Below, piece after piece: positions 1 through 8,420 of a DNA stretch of 64,000 bases (its first letter is position 1; each line of letters starts with the position of its first letter). A program made the translations under genes and the position numbers. A model generated the notes under the pieces. That model saw only the letters and a program-made list of their open reading frames with translations. It was not told the DNA's origin and ran no database searches. The stretch comes from Rhodobacteraceae bacterium EL53 (GTDB lineage Bacteria; Pseudomonadota; Alphaproteobacteria; Rhodobacterales; Rhodobacteraceae). The DNA lies in NCBI GenBank assembly GCA_900313015.1, contig OMPR01000013.1, positions 90,544 to 154,543 on the forward strand, given 5' to 3'.

Positions 1-1
1 G

Positions 2-148
2 CCGTGTTTCGATATTGGCCTGCGCGAGGGCGCGATGCGACTGGTTCAGGGCACGCAAATCAGGCGTCGCAAAGCGGTGCGCGCCTTTCGCGAATGGTTT
101 CTGGATGAGACGGCTGATTTGCGGGGCTGGCCCTGCTCTGAGGGTTAA
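2..148 (+). CDS. LysR-type transcriptional regulator, C-terminal fragment
   Basis: The open frame enters from the left edge and ends at a TAA at 146-148, giving the last 48 residues. The ending (IRRRKAVRAFREWFLDE followed by a short tail) looks like the C-terminal helix of GcvA/LysR effector-binding domains, which often end in FRxWLxxE. The DNA-binding domain lies outside the window. A small inverted repeat (TCAACC-TTTT-GGTTGA, 149-164) follows the stop but has no clear U-tract. The family call rests on this short tail only. Confidence 0.5.
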   Translation, partial: PCFDIGLREGAMRLVQGTQIRRRKAVRAFREWFLDETADLRGWPCSEG

Positions 149-289
149 TCAACCTTTTGGTTGAATATGGGAATTCGGGGGTGTTGGCGCAAACAGGGGC
201 TGCGGCAGGTTGACCGGTGGCAAAATGACTGTCTCAGAATCGTTTATTTTCAATGTGTTACAATGTCTTCAGTTGCGCCATTACGGTCG

Positions 290-318
290 TTGACTCTGAG
301 GGCCCAGACCCTTAGCAC
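290..318 (+). promoter_or_regulatory. candidate promoter of the F0 ATP synthase operon
   Basis: TTGACT (290-295) is separated by 17 bp from TAGCAC (313-318). The -35 box is good and the -10 box weak. A start near 325 would leave a leader of about 20 nt before the TTG start of atpI. The interval 149-347 otherwise shows no gene. Confidence 0.3.
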
Positions 319-347
319 CATCCCTAAGACAGCATGAGGAATGTCCG

Positions 348-677
348 TTGACTGATGACCACCAAAAGCAGCGCATGACGCAGCTTGAGGCGCGGATCTC
401 AGCGGCCAAAAAGTTGCAAGAGCCGACGCCTCGCGCTGACGAACACTATTCCCAAGCCAATCTGGCCTGGAGAATGGTAATTGAATTAGTCGCCGGTCTT
501 GGGATCGGCTTTGGCATCGGATACGGGCTGGACCTTTGGTTAGGAACGCTGCCCATCTTCATGGTGCTGTTTGTAATGCTGGGGCTTGCAGCCGGGGTGA
601 AGACAATGCTCCGCAGCGCGCAAGAGATCCAAGAGAAGAAATTGGCCGAAGAGGCCGAGAGAGACGAGAGGGACTAG
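348..677 (+). CDS. atpI: F0F1 ATP synthase assembly/accessory protein AtpI
   Basis: This 109-residue protein of the alphaproteobacterial AtpI/ATPase_gene1 type has a charged N-terminal helix (about 1-40), a glycine-rich membrane hairpin ([17 protein letters not shown], about 49-66, and a second segment about 70-90) and a charged C-terminus. In other bacteria AtpI helps assemble the c-ring or supports Mg2+ handling; here only family membership is seen. The start is the TTG at 348, seven bases after GAGGA (336-340); an in-frame ATG at 375 would remove nine residues. It opens the atpI-B-E-F'-F cluster, with atpB three bases downstream. The F1 genes are not in the window. Confidence 0.85.
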   Translation: MTDDHQKQRMTQLEARISAAKKLQEPTPRADEHYSQANLAWRMVIELVAGLGIGFGIGYGLDLWLGTLPIFMVLFVMLGLAAGVKTMLRSAQEIQEKKLAEEAERDERD

Positions 678-680
678 AAC

Positions 681-1439
681 GTGGCAAGCGACGCATCAGC
701 CGCCGAGGGAAGCAGCCTGGTATTCCACCCGATGGATCAGTTCATCGTTAAGCCATTGTTTGGTGACGGTGCAATTGCCTGGTACACCCCGACCAACGTG
801 ACCTTGTGGTTGGCTCTTTCCATCGTAGCCATTATTGCGCTGCTGGTTCTGGGCACGTCCAAGCGTGCGGTTGTTCCTACACGGACACAGTCGATCGCGG
901 AATTGGCGTACGGCTTCATCTACAAGATGCTGGAAGACATCTGTGGCAAAGAAGGGGTGAAGTATTTCCCTTATGTCATGACGCTTTTCATGTTCATCGT
1001 ATCAGCCAACTTCCTGGGCTTGCTGCCCATGTCGTTCACCACCACATCGCATTTTGCTGTGACAGCAGTTCTCGCACTGGCCGTCTTCTTGACCGTGACC
1101 GTGCTGGGCTTTGTCAAAAACGGCGCCGCATTCCTGGGCTTGTTCTGGGTTGGCAGCGCGCCTTTGGCTCTGCGTCCAATTCTGGCGATCATCGAACTGA
1201 TCTCGTACTTCGTGCGCCCCGTTAGCCACTCCATTCGTTTGGCGGGTAACGTTATGGCCGGTCACGCCGTGATCAAGGTTTTCGCAGGCTTCGCCGCAAT
1301 CGGCGCCATCGCACCCGTATCTATCGCAGCAATCACTGCAATGTACGGTCTCGAAATTCTCGTAGCCTTTATTCAGGCTTACGTGTTCACCATTCTGACC
1401 TGTGTGTATCTCAAGGACGCTCTGCATCCGTCGCACTAA
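681..1439 (+). CDS. atpB: F0F1 ATP synthase subunit a
   Basis: This 252-residue polytopic membrane protein is the stator half of the proton channel. The essential arginine is seen as Arg186 in the segment [14 protein letters not shown], and the final helix carries the usual polar pattern ([16 protein letters not shown]). Length is normal for the family. Translation starts at a GTG (681) just after the atpI stop, so the two genes are probably translationally coupled. The 54 bases after the stop are A/T-rich and lead into an unusually strong ribosome site for atpE. Confidence 0.96.
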   Translation: MASDASAAEGSSLVFHPMDQFIVKPLFGDGAIAWYTPTNVTLWLALSIVAIIALLVLGTSKRAVVPTRTQSIAELAYGFIYKMLEDICGKEGVKYFPYVMTLFMFIVSANFLGLLPMSFTTTSHFAVTAVLALAVFLTVTVLGFVKNGAAFLGLFWVGSAPLALRPILAIIELISYFVRPVSHSIRLAGNVMAGHAVIKVFAGFAAIGAIAPVSIAAITAMYGLEILVAFIQAYVFTILTCVYLKDALHPSH

Positions 1440-1493
1440 GGTTCTGAACTCTAACTATTACTTATTCAACTTCCCATCGTAAGGAGAAATCTC

Positions 1494-1718
1494 ATGGAAG
1501 GCGATCTCGCACACATCGGCGCAGGCCTGGCAGCAATCGGTTCCGGCGCAGCCGCTATCGGTGTTGGTAACGTAGCTGGTAACTTCTTGGCCGGCGCTCT
1601 GCGCAACCCATCGGCAGCCGCAAGCCAGACAGCGACCCTGTTCATTGGTATCGCGTTTGCAGAAGCACTGGGCATCTTCTCGTTCCTGGTAGCTCTGCTG
1701 CTGATGTTCGCTGTCTAA
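1494..1718 (+). CDS. atpE: F0F1 ATP synthase subunit c
   Basis: This 74-residue proteolipid has two membrane helices: a glycine-rich first helix ([10 protein letters not shown], about 17-26), a polar loop with Arg37-Asn38-Pro39, and a second helix with the proton-carrying Glu57 (FAEALG). It forms the rotor ring. The ribosome site is a full AAGGAG (1481-1486) seven bases before the ATG, behind a weakly structured A/T-rich stretch, which suits the need for many c copies per complex. A stable hairpin follows the gene at 1746-1777. Confidence 0.97.
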   Translation: MEGDLAHIGAGLAAIGSGAAAIGVGNVAGNFLAGALRNPSAAASQTATLFIGIAFAEALGIFSFLVALLLMFAV

Positions 1719-1745
1719 GACCTTCGGGAACCAACATCCTTACGG

Positions 1746-1777
1746 TCAGGCAGGGCATGACTTCATGCGCTGCCTGA
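1746..1777 (+). other. intercistronic hairpin between atpE and atpF'
   Basis: TCAGGCAG (1746-1753) pairs with CTGCCTGA (1770-1777). After one G/G mismatch, GCATG (1755-1759) pairs with CATGC (1764-1768), closed by a four-base ACTT loop. No T-run follows, so it is unlikely to be a full terminator. By inference it could block 3' exonucleases and stabilise the atpE part of the mRNA, or act as partial attenuator. Confidence 0.7.
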
Positions 1778-1805
1778 TGTAAGCAAAGTTTCCAAGGAGA
1801 CCGAC

Positions 1806-2351
1806 ATGGCAACTGAGACCAAAGACTTCGTGAGCTCTTGCATTGATGCAGGTGGTAGCGCGGTCGGTATGCCCCAACTCTGCGGAGAGTGGATGGGCAA
1901 CCAGATCTTCTGGCTCGTGGTCACGCTTGTCGTGATCTTTTTGATCCTGTCGCGCGTCGCTTTGCCCCGTATCGGGGCCATTCTGGCCGAGCGTCAGGGG
2001 ACTATCACGAACGACATCGCTGCTGCTGAGGACCTGAAGGCCAAAGCGGTTGAAGCGGAAGAACTGTACAACAAAGCGCTTGCCGATGCCCGTGCGGAAG
2101 CACAGCGTATCGCAGCCGAGGCACGTGCCGAAATCCAGGTTGGTCTGGACGAAGCCATCGCCAAAGCGGACGCTGAGATTGCTGCGAAAACTGCTGAATC
2201 GGAAAAGGCAATTGCTGATATCCGTGCCGGTGCGTTGGACAGCATCAAAGTTGTCGCAACTGACACAGCCGGTGAAATCGTCACCGCTTTGGGTGGTGCT
2301 GCAGATGAGGCAGGGGTCGCAAAAGCGGTTCAAGCCCGAGTGAAAGGATAA
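1806..2351 (+). CDS. atpF': F0F1 ATP synthase subunit b' (second b-type stator subunit)
   Basis: This 181-residue protein has a single membrane helix (about 33-55, [20 protein letters not shown]) followed by a long alanine/glutamate-rich coiled-coil helix. It is the peripheral stalk partner of subunit b; photosynthetic and many alphaproteobacteria carry this b/b' pair instead of a b2 homodimer. An AAGGAG sits seven bases before the ATG. The atpF start follows the stop by five bases. Confidence 0.93.
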   Translation: MATETKDFVSSCIDAGGSAVGMPQLCGEWMGNQIFWLVVTLVVIFLILSRVALPRIGAILAERQGTITNDIAAAEDLKAKAVEAEELYNKALADARAEAQRIAAEARAEIQVGLDEAIAKADAEIAAKTAESEKAIADIRAGALDSIKVVATDTAGEIVTALGGAADEAGVAKAVQARVKG

Positions 2352-2356
2352 GAGAC

Positions 2357-2917
2357 ATGCGCAATACTCTCGCCCTTATCCTGGCTGCTGGTTTTGCAAG
2401 CCCCGCGCTTGCAGCAAGCGGTCCATTCGTTTCGCTGGGCAACACTGACTTTGTTGTTCTGATTTCATTCATCGTCTTCATCGGCGTTCTGTTCTACTTC
2501 AAAGTGCCCGGCATGATTGGTGGCGCTCTGGATAACCGGGCAACCGGAATTCAGTCGGAGTTGGACGAAGCCCGCACCCTGCGTGAAGAAGCACAGACCC
2601 TGTTGGCCTCTTATGAGCGCAAACAGCAAGAAGTGCAGACTCAAGCAGACGCGATTGTTGCTGCTGCAGGCGAGGACGCCAAACTGGCGGCCGAGCAGGC
2701 AAAAGTTGAACTGGAAGCCTCAATTGCGCGCCGTCTGGCCGCAGCTCAGGACCAGATCGCTTCGGCAGAAGCTTCGGCAGTGAAGGAAGTCCGGGATCAA
2801 GCAATTACCATTGCTATCGCGGCTGCCAATGAAGTGATCGCCAAGCAGATGACCGCAACAGAAGCCAACAAGCTGATCGACGCGGCTATCGACGAAGTGA
2901 ACACCAAGCTGCACTAA
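2357..2917 (+). CDS. atpF: F0F1 ATP synthase subunit b
   Basis: This 186-residue stator subunit starts with a hydrophobic stretch ending in ASPALAAS (about 1-21) that resembles a cleavable signal, a known trait of b in this lineage. A membrane helix follows (about 33-52, VLISFIVFIGVLFYFKVPG), then a long charged helix. It is the last gene of the cluster; a strong terminator follows within 25 bp. Confidence 0.93.
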   Translation: MRNTLALILAAGFASPALAASGPFVSLGNTDFVVLISFIVFIGVLFYFKVPGMIGGALDNRATGIQSELDEARTLREEAQTLLASYERKQQEVQTQADAIVAAAGEDAKLAAEQAKVELEASIARRLAAAQDQIASAEASAVKEVRDQAITIAIAAANEVIAKQMTATEANKLIDAAIDEVNTKLH

Positions 2918-2940
2918 GCTTTGTGTTCCCCGTAATTCAG

Positions 2941-2969
2941 AAAACCCGGTCCTTGTGGCCGGGTTTTTT
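2941..2969 (+). terminator. Rho-independent terminator of the F0 operon
   Basis: AAAACCCGG (2941-2949) and CCGGGTTTT (2959-2967) form a GC-rich stem running into a T-run. It sits 24 bp after the atpF stop. A second T-run follows at about 2981-2987. Confidence 0.88.
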
Positions 2970-3019
2970 GGTTTTATCGGGTTTTTTACGTTGCCCGACC
3001 AAAGCCATGAAATCCAATG

Positions 3020-3928
3020 TTACTTGCCAGATGACGGGGCAGAACCCCGCAGGCGTTGACCCGAAACGCGTTGCGCTGTTTTCACAAAAGCAAGCGTTGC
3101 CGGTGAGGCGTGACGTGTATCATGCAGGGCCAAACCAACGCTGCGTTCATGACGCGGTTCCAGTGGTCTGATGTGGTATCGGTCCGTGTTTTCGATTGGG
3201 GGCAGGGCCAGTTCGGCCACCACGGCGACCCCCTCACCGCGCTCGACCATGGCGATTGTGCTCATGACCTGAGACGTGCGGAATTGAATGTTGGGAACAA
3301 GGCCCGCCTTGGAGAACACGCGACCAATGACCCCGGCCGAGCCTGCCTCGGTCATCAAAAAGGGCCTGTCACACAAATCGCGCGGTTTGATGGCCGTTTT
3401 TGATGCCAGATCGCTGTCTTTGGGTAACAGTGCAACCAGCTCATCCTGAACCAGTTCGTAGGTTTCGAACCGGTCATCAGGCAACACGACGAACCCGACA
3501 TCAACGCGGCGTTCTTGGATCCATTGAGCCACTTCTTGATCTGGGCCTTCGTCAATCCGAACCTCGATCCCCGGATAGTCCTTTTTGAAAGCCTCGAGAA
3601 TGGGCGGCAGCAGACGAATGGTTGAAGTCGGCCCAAAGGACCCGATGCGCAAACTACCAAGGTTCAAGCCACGAAAGTCGGTGGCCTCTTGGCGAATGGT
3701 TTCACCAAGGCCAAGGATTTCGCGTGCACGGGGTAGCAAACGCTGGCCAATTTCGGTCAATTCAATCTGTCCGCCCTGTCGGTCAATCAGTGTTACACCC
3801 AGTTCTTTTTCAAGCGTTTTCAACGCGTGAGAGACCGCAGATTGGCTGATGCCAAGGTGCTGTGCAGTCAGGGTAAACCCGCGCAATTCTGCCAACAGAG
3901 AGAAGACTTCGAGCTGTGTGTTCGTCAT
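3020..3928 (-). CDS. LysR-family transcriptional regulator
   Basis: This 302-residue regulator has an N-terminal winged helix (about 1-62; HLGISQSAVSHALKTLEKELGV is the recognition region) and a two-lobed effector domain (about 90-290). The ATG at 3928 is chosen because AGGA lies seven bases upstream; a TTG two codons earlier is too close to it. The gene is divergent from a DMT-family exporter starting at 3973, with a perfect CTAATT-N8-AATTAG repeat between them, so it probably controls that exporter and itself. The ligand is unknown. Confidence 0.9.
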   Translation of the reverse strand: MTNTQLEVFSLLAELRGFTLTAQHLGISQSAVSHALKTLEKELGVTLIDRQGGQIELTEIGQRLLPRAREILGLGETIRQEATDFRGLNLGSLRIGSFGPTSTIRLLPPILEAFKKDYPGIEVRIDEGPDQEVAQWIQERRVDVGFVVLPDDRFETYELVQDELVALLPKDSDLASKTAIKPRDLCDRPFLMTEAGSAGVIGRVFSKAGLVPNIQFRTSQVMSTIAMVERGEGVAVVAELALPPIENTDRYHIRPLEPRHERSVGLALHDTRHASPATLAFVKTAQRVSGQRLRGSAPSSGK

Positions 3929-3937
3929 GAGCAAATC

Positions 3938-3957
3938 CTAATTTGACTATGAATTAG
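3938..3957. promoter_or_regulatory. candidate LysR operator
   Basis: CTAATT (3938-3943) and AATTAG (3952-3957) form a perfect inverted repeat with an 8-bp spacer in the 44-bp gap between the divergent regulator and exporter. It overlaps the regulator's ribosome site, which would suit autorepression. Binding is inferred from position and symmetry. Confidence 0.6.
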
Positions 3958-3972
3958 CATAAGTAGGACTGA

Positions 3973-4920
3973 ATGGGAAACTCGATGCCTGGAGACGAAT
4001 CAACCATGACCATGTTGCCCATACGCTCTGAAACGCCGCTATCTGCCGTCTATCTGCGCCTGACGCTGACCGCGGCGCTGTGGGCGGGAACATTTGTGGC
4101 AGGCCGTGTTGTCGCGCTTGAATTGCCGCCTTTGCCCATTGCCATTGGTCGCTTTGGGATAGCAGTTGTTGCTTTGTACCTTTGGGCACGGTGGACCGAA
4201 GGGGGCTTGCCAAGGCTAAGCCTGCGACAGCTGATGGAAACGCTTTTGTTGGGGCTCACCGGCGTGTGCCTATACAATCTCTTTTTTCTGGTTTCGTTGT
4301 CCGAGATGCCCGCCTCGCGGACAGCGACCTTTGTTGCCCTGAATCCGGTGGTCGTGTCGCTGTTAATGTTTGCATTGTTCCGAGAGCGATTGTCCCTAAA
4401 GCGTTGGGCTGGAATTGGGCTGACCCTGCTTGGGGCCTTGTTGGTGATAAGTCGCGGAAACCTAACTGCCTTGGCCGGTGATATTGAAAGTAGTTTTGGG
4501 CGAGGCGAAATTGCGATGAGCATGGCTGTGCTAAGCTGGGCTCTATACACGATCATTGGTCGGAACGCACTTAAGGGCCTGTCCCCGCTGTCTGCGACCA
4601 CCTATGCCGCGATCTGGGGGCTGGTCCTGTTGGTCGGCGCATATCTGGTTATGCCTGCACCAGATTTCCAAGATGTGGTGTCTGGCCAGGGTCTTGCGGC
4701 CATTGTGTATCTGGCAATTGGCGGAACTGTCGTGCCATTCCTCTGGTACTATCGCGGCGTTGCCGAGATCGGCCCGGCGCGCACGTCTGTGTTCACCAAC
4801 CTCGTGCCCGTCTTTGGCGTTTTGTTTGGTGTGGTTTTGTTGGGCGAGCCATTGCTGATGTCGATGATTGTAGGCGGTGGTCTGGTTGTTGCCGGACTGA
4901 TCCTGACCAACCGAACCTAG
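3973..4920 (+). CDS. EamA/DMT-superfamily exporter
   Basis: This membrane protein of up to 315 residues carries two EamA repeats of five helices each (about 25-155 and 170-310). Family features are AALWAGTFVAGRVVA near the first helix, SRTATFVALNPVVVSLL, and the second-repeat TSVFTNLVPVFGVLFGVVLLGE. The family exports amino acids, metabolites or drugs; the substrate cannot be read from sequence. The start is uncertain: ATG 3973 has AGGA four bases upstream, while ATG 4006 has GGAG eleven bases upstream and begins closer to the first helix. It is paired with the divergent LysR gene. Confidence 0.87.
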   Translation: MGNSMPGDESTMTMLPIRSETPLSAVYLRLTLTAALWAGTFVAGRVVALELPPLPIAIGRFGIAVVALYLWARWTEGGLPRLSLRQLMETLLLGLTGVCLYNLFFLVSLSEMPASRTATFVALNPVVVSLLMFALFRERLSLKRWAGIGLTLLGALLVISRGNLTALAGDIESSFGRGEIAMSMAVLSWALYTIIGRNALKGLSPLSATTYAAIWGLVLLVGAYLVMPAPDFQDVVSGQGLAAIVYLAIGGTVVPFLWYYRGVAEIGPARTSVFTNLVPVFGVLFGVVLLGEPLLMSMIVGGGLVVAGLILTNRT

Positions 4921-4932
4921 GGCCAGTTTGGG

Positions 4933-5706
4933 TCAGGGCGTTTTGCCTGGTCCCGTCTCATGTTCCAACCGCAGACGTGCAATGGCTTCGTTGCGTTCTG
5001 CTGCTTGCTGATCCGCAAGGCAGCTTTGTACAAAACTCAGGTGATTTTGTACGGAATTTCGCGCTGCCTCCGGATCACGGGCCTGCAGGGCGTCGTTGAT
5101 AGCTCTGTGTTGGTCCAAAATAGCCGCGCGCGTTGTGCGCTGATCGAACATGATTTTGCGATTGTAGAACACGCCTTGGCTAAGCAAATCGAACATGGAT
5201 CGCATCATGTGCAGCATGACGACGTTATGACCGGCCTCAATGATCGCCATGTGAAATTGCGCATCCAGTCGCGCCTCTTCATCGCTGTTGGCGGGGGCAG
5301 CGACCATCTTGTCAAAGATGGCTTGGATCACCTTGAGGTCACTGGCTGACCCAAGGCGCGCCGCGCGTTCTGCCGCCAACCCTTCCATGTCGCGCCGAAA
5401 TGACAGGTAATCAAACACTGCCTCATCATGGGTGCGAAACAAACGCGTCAGAGCAGGGGAAAAGGCAGACCCCAAAACCTCGGCCACAAAGATCCCTGAT
5501 CCTGCTTTTGCGGTGAGCAACCCTTGTTCCTGCAATTCGGATACGGCGTCGCGCAGGCTTGGGCGGGACACGCCAAGCCGTTCGGACAGTTCCCGCTCGG
5601 CGGGCAACCGTTCGCCGGGGCGCAGGATGCCCCGCAGAATTAGTTGCTCAATTTGACGGACGACCGAGGTCGAAAGCTTCTCGGGGTGGACTTTTTGGAA
5701 AGGCAT
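4933..5706 (-). CDS. FadR-subfamily GntR transcriptional regulator
   Basis: The protein is 257 residues from the ATG at 5706 (MPFQK). It has an N-terminal winged helix (LRPGERLPAERELSERLGVSR, about 28-48) and a C-terminal all-helical FCD effector domain with the expected metal-binding Asp/His pattern (DAQFHMAIIEAGHN, later DQHRAI and NHL). It resembles PdhR/LldR-type regulators that sense carboxylic acids. An upstream extension in the same frame to 5763 is possible but lacks a ribosome site. It is divergent from an aminotransferase gene; the 177-bp gap contains symmetric candidate operators. Confidence 0.88.
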   Translation of the reverse strand: MPFQKVHPEKLSTSVVRQIEQLILRGILRPGERLPAERELSERLGVSRPSLRDAVSELQEQGLLTAKAGSGIFVAEVLGSAFSPALTRLFRTHDEAVFDYLSFRRDMEGLAAERAARLGSASDLKVIQAIFDKMVAAPANSDEEARLDAQFHMAIIEAGHNVVMLHMMRSMFDLLSQGVFYNRKIMFDQRTTRAAILDQHRAINDALQARDPEAARNSVQNHLSFVQSCLADQQAAERNEAIARLRLEHETGPGKTP

Positions 5707-5770
5707 GTGGAGCTCGCACATATTGGTAAGAACATATGACCACGAGTTTGGGGGGTACCGCAAGAGGCTG

Positions 5771-5818
5771 AAAGGTCAGAGGTTATGACCTGATCACATT
5801 GTTGCAACAAAAGGTCAG
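5771..5818. promoter_or_regulatory. candidate operator region between GntR gene and aminotransferase
   Basis: The block contains a perfect 12-bp palindrome TTGTTGCAACAA (5799-5810), the direct repeat AAAGGTCAG at 5771-5779 and 5810-5818, and an AGGT-TATG-ACCT inverted motif (5780-5791). The mixture of GGTCA/TGACC half-sites is consistent with a dimeric regulator, most simply the adjacent GntR protein. This is inference. Confidence 0.45.
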
Positions 5819-5883
5819 CATTATTGACTTAGTTGCGGAGGGAGGTTGAATTGAGACATGTTTAGAAAGCCAGGAGGACTGAC

Positions 5884-7101
5884 ATGCGTTTTGAAGAGAA
5901 TTTTGCCACCCGGGTTTCACGCCTGAAAGCGTCGGAAATCCGGGAGTTGCTGAAGTTGTTGGATCAACCCGGTATTTTGTCATTTGCAGGAGGCATCCCA
6001 GATCCCGCCTTGTTCCCGACGCAGGCTTTTGGGCAGGCGTTTACGGATGCGTTAGAGGGGAACGCCCAAGCTCTGCAATATTCCGTCAGTGAAGGGTATC
6101 TCCCGCTGCGGGAATGGATCGTTTCGGAAATGGCCCGCAATGGGGTGACCTGTTCGGTTGATAACATCATGATCACCTCTGGCTCGCAGCAGGCGTTGGA
6201 CTACTTGGGTAAACTGTTTCTGTCCCCTGGGGATACAGCGCTTGTTGGGTGGCCTACATATTTGGGTGCCTTGGCTGCGTTCAACGCGTATGAACCGGCA
6301 TTTGACCAGTTGAGCATAAACGGCAATCGCGCCGCTGAGGATTACCAGAGCAAGGCCGCGGCTGCTGGAGGTCAGGTGAAGTTTGCATATCTGTCAGCGG
6401 ACTTTGCCAACCCAACAGGGGAAACAGTAGATCGGCAGGGCCGTGAGGGGGTGTTACAGCTCGCGGACGCATTGGATTGTGCCGTGATTGAAGATGCGGC
6501 TTATCAATCATTGCGCTATGACGGAGCGCCTGTCCCGCCGATTCTGGCTTTGGAACAGGCGCAGAAGGGATCAATCGAGGCGTGCCGGACGATCTATTGC
6601 GGCAGCTTTTCCAAGACATTGTCACCGGGGCTGCGCGTGGGCTGGGTGGTTGCTGCGACGCCGGTTATCAAACAGTTGGTGTTGATGAAGCAAGCCGCCG
6701 ATTTGCATTCCGCCACGATCAATCAGATGGCAATACACCGCGTCGCCGAAGGGGGATTTGATGCCCATGTCGCCGGGGTTCGGGATGTGTATCGGCGGCG
6801 GCGTGATGCGATGTTACAGGCGTTGGACCGTTTTATGCCTAAGGGGGTGCGGTGGACCAAGCCCGAGGGCGGCATGTTCGTTTGGGTGACATTGCCAGCC
6901 GAGCTGGATGGGGCTGATCTGCTTGCCCGGTCGCTTGAGACCGAGAAAGTGGCCTTTGTTCCGGGCCGGGCTTTTTTTGCGGATGGATCTGGCGGCAATT
7001 CGATCCGCCTTAGTTTTTCCTGTGCGGATGAGACGATGATTGCTGAGGGGATGGCACGGCTCGGACGGCTAATCAAAGCAGCAAAGGTGGGACAGGCCTA
7101 A
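5884..7101 (+). CDS. PLP-dependent aminotransferase, class I/II (2-aminoadipate aminotransferase/LysN type)
   Basis: This 405-residue fold-type I enzyme begins with FAGGIPDPALFP (about 36-47), continues with the cofactor-pocket TSGSQQALD, ADFANPTG and the PLP-lysine motif SFSKTLSPGLRVGW. This is the stand-alone aminotransferase form related to MocR and LysN, which transaminates 2-aminoadipate, aromatic or branched-chain substrates; the substrate is not determinable here. It has an excellent AGGAGG ribosome site. The divergent GntR gene suggests inducible amino-acid use. A hairpin overlaps its stop codon. Confidence 0.88.
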   Translation: MRFEENFATRVSRLKASEIRELLKLLDQPGILSFAGGIPDPALFPTQAFGQAFTDALEGNAQALQYSVSEGYLPLREWIVSEMARNGVTCSVDNIMITSGSQQALDYLGKLFLSPGDTALVGWPTYLGALAAFNAYEPAFDQLSINGNRAAEDYQSKAAAAGGQVKFAYLSADFANPTGETVDRQGREGVLQLADALDCAVIEDAAYQSLRYDGAPVPPILALEQAQKGSIEACRTIYCGSFSKTLSPGLRVGWVVAATPVIKQLVLMKQAADLHSATINQMAIHRVAEGGFDAHVAGVRDVYRRRRDAMLQALDRFMPKGVRWTKPEGGMFVWVTLPAELDGADLLARSLETEKVAFVPGRAFFADGSGGNSIRLSFSCADETMIAEGMARLGRLIKAAKVGQA

Positions 7102-7113
7102 GTGGCCTATCCC
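7089..7113. terminator. bidirectional hairpin between convergent genes
   Basis: GGGACAGGCC (7089-7098) pairs with GGCCTATCCC (7104-7113) with one mismatch and a five-base loop containing the aminotransferase stop codon. It lies between convergent stops at 7101 and 7122. The U-tract is poor on both strands, so efficiency is uncertain. Confidence 0.45.
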
Positions 7114-7121
7114 AAGTTTCG

Positions 7122-8330
7122 CTATTCCGCTGGCACAGCGGCATGGCCTTTGGGGCGGCCAAAGTGCTGGCGGTTCAGGCGTAAGACAAGTGTAACCATG
7201 GCCGCCTGCAGGGCGAGCGCAATCAGTGTGATTGCCCAATAGGTTGGCGAGAACTTGTCCAGCAGGCCGGCACCAACCAAACCCTTGTTCACCCAGAACT
7301 GGATGAGCACTGACAGGGCTACGCCGGGGCAGACCAATGCATAAGAACCGGGTGATGTTTTTGAGCCGAAAACGAAATCGGCAAAGTATTTCTGACGACG
7401 CAGCACGACCAGACCAAGACCCAGGAACACCAATTGGATTGACAGCAAGCGGGTCAGGAACAGGAACGTGTCAGAGGCGGCGGTGTGCCCATCGCCAAGA
7501 CCGTCCAAGCCATGAGTTTGGCGCAGAGACAAAATGCCCAGAACCATCATGATCGGGATAATTACCATCAGGGTCGGACCTGCCTCACGCGCAGTGCCGT
7601 GGGTCAGCATTGCGTTCAGGCCGGTGATCGCCGCAAACAGCGCATAGATGACCGCAGCGATGGCAAAAAAGGTCGACGCAACGAGGGACAGGCCAACGAT
7701 GGCTGGGGTGTGGCTCATGGCGGCGGGGGCGGCCAACCCCACAGCCACCATCGACAGAGCAAACGCGGGCATCATCTGAGCAAAGGAGTTGTGTCCTTCG
7801 ATCGAGAAGGCCTCGGGGTGGGTCAGGGCGCGGCCAAGGAAATTACTGGTTTGGATCAAGGCCAGAGCGCCAATACCGAGAAAGGCGAGCACAGCGAGGG
7901 GGAACAGATATTCCACAACGCTCCAGAGTCCGGGAACAAAGACGAGGCCAACTATAAACATCGCGTTGACGGTCATGGCCATCGCAAGCGGCATCGCAAG
8001 TGTGGCGCTTTGACCGTTGGATTGCATCAAGGTGTTATACGTCTCGGTCTGGCGAAACGCGCTGTAGGCGCGAAGGTTCCAAACCAGCAGAGCAACGTTG
8101 AGAATGGCAAAGCTTGCGATTCCAAGCATGGCGATGAGGGCTGCGATTTTAAGCGTTACAGGCCCGGTTTCAAAAATGGTCAGAATGTCGCTCAGCAGGG
8201 GGACGGGTCGTCCTGTGTGAGGGACCCAGAACATCAGATACATGAAAAAAGTGACGGTCAGACCCCCAGCCCCGAGAGAGGCCAGAAAGTAGAGGGGGGA
8301 GTAGGTATCGGCTGGTCGGTGCACAGACAT
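7122..8330 (-). CDS. polytopic membrane protein, TsoY-like
   Basis: This is a 402-residue protein with about ten or eleven hydrophobic segments. The ATG at 8330 is chosen because GAGG lies eight bases upstream; an in-frame start at 8372 lacks such a site. The N-terminus (PLYFLASLGAGGLTVTFFMY, then FWVPHTGRPVP) recalls the TsoY family, in which I believe some members are selenoproteins and which is loosely related to the TDT/SLAC1 transporters. Here a cysteine codon (7329-7331, within ALVCPGVAL) is present and no internal TGA occurs. Function is unknown; the name is from memory of the family pattern. Confidence 0.55.
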   Translation of the reverse strand: MSVHRPADTYSPLYFLASLGAGGLTVTFFMYLMFWVPHTGRPVPLLSDILTIFETGPVTLKIAALIAMLGIASFAILNVALLVWNLRAYSAFRQTETYNTLMQSNGQSATLAMPLAMAMTVNAMFIVGLVFVPGLWSVVEYLFPLAVLAFLGIGALALIQTSNFLGRALTHPEAFSIEGHNSFAQMMPAFALSMVAVGLAAPAAMSHTPAIVGLSLVASTFFAIAAVIYALFAAITGLNAMLTHGTAREAGPTLMVIIPIMMVLGILSLRQTHGLDGLGDGHTAASDTFLFLTRLLSIQLVFLGLGLVVLRRQKYFADFVFGSKTSPGSYALVCPGVALSVLIQFWVNKGLVGAGLLDKFSPTYWAITLIALALQAAMVTLVLRLNRQHFGRPKGHAAVPAE

Positions 8331-8420
8331 TGAGGGTACCTCTTTTAATATTCCAAATACAGAATGTGTCAAGCGGAACTCTGAAAACCTTTGTTAAGAT
8401 TCTGCTGTCAGGCTGGGTGA

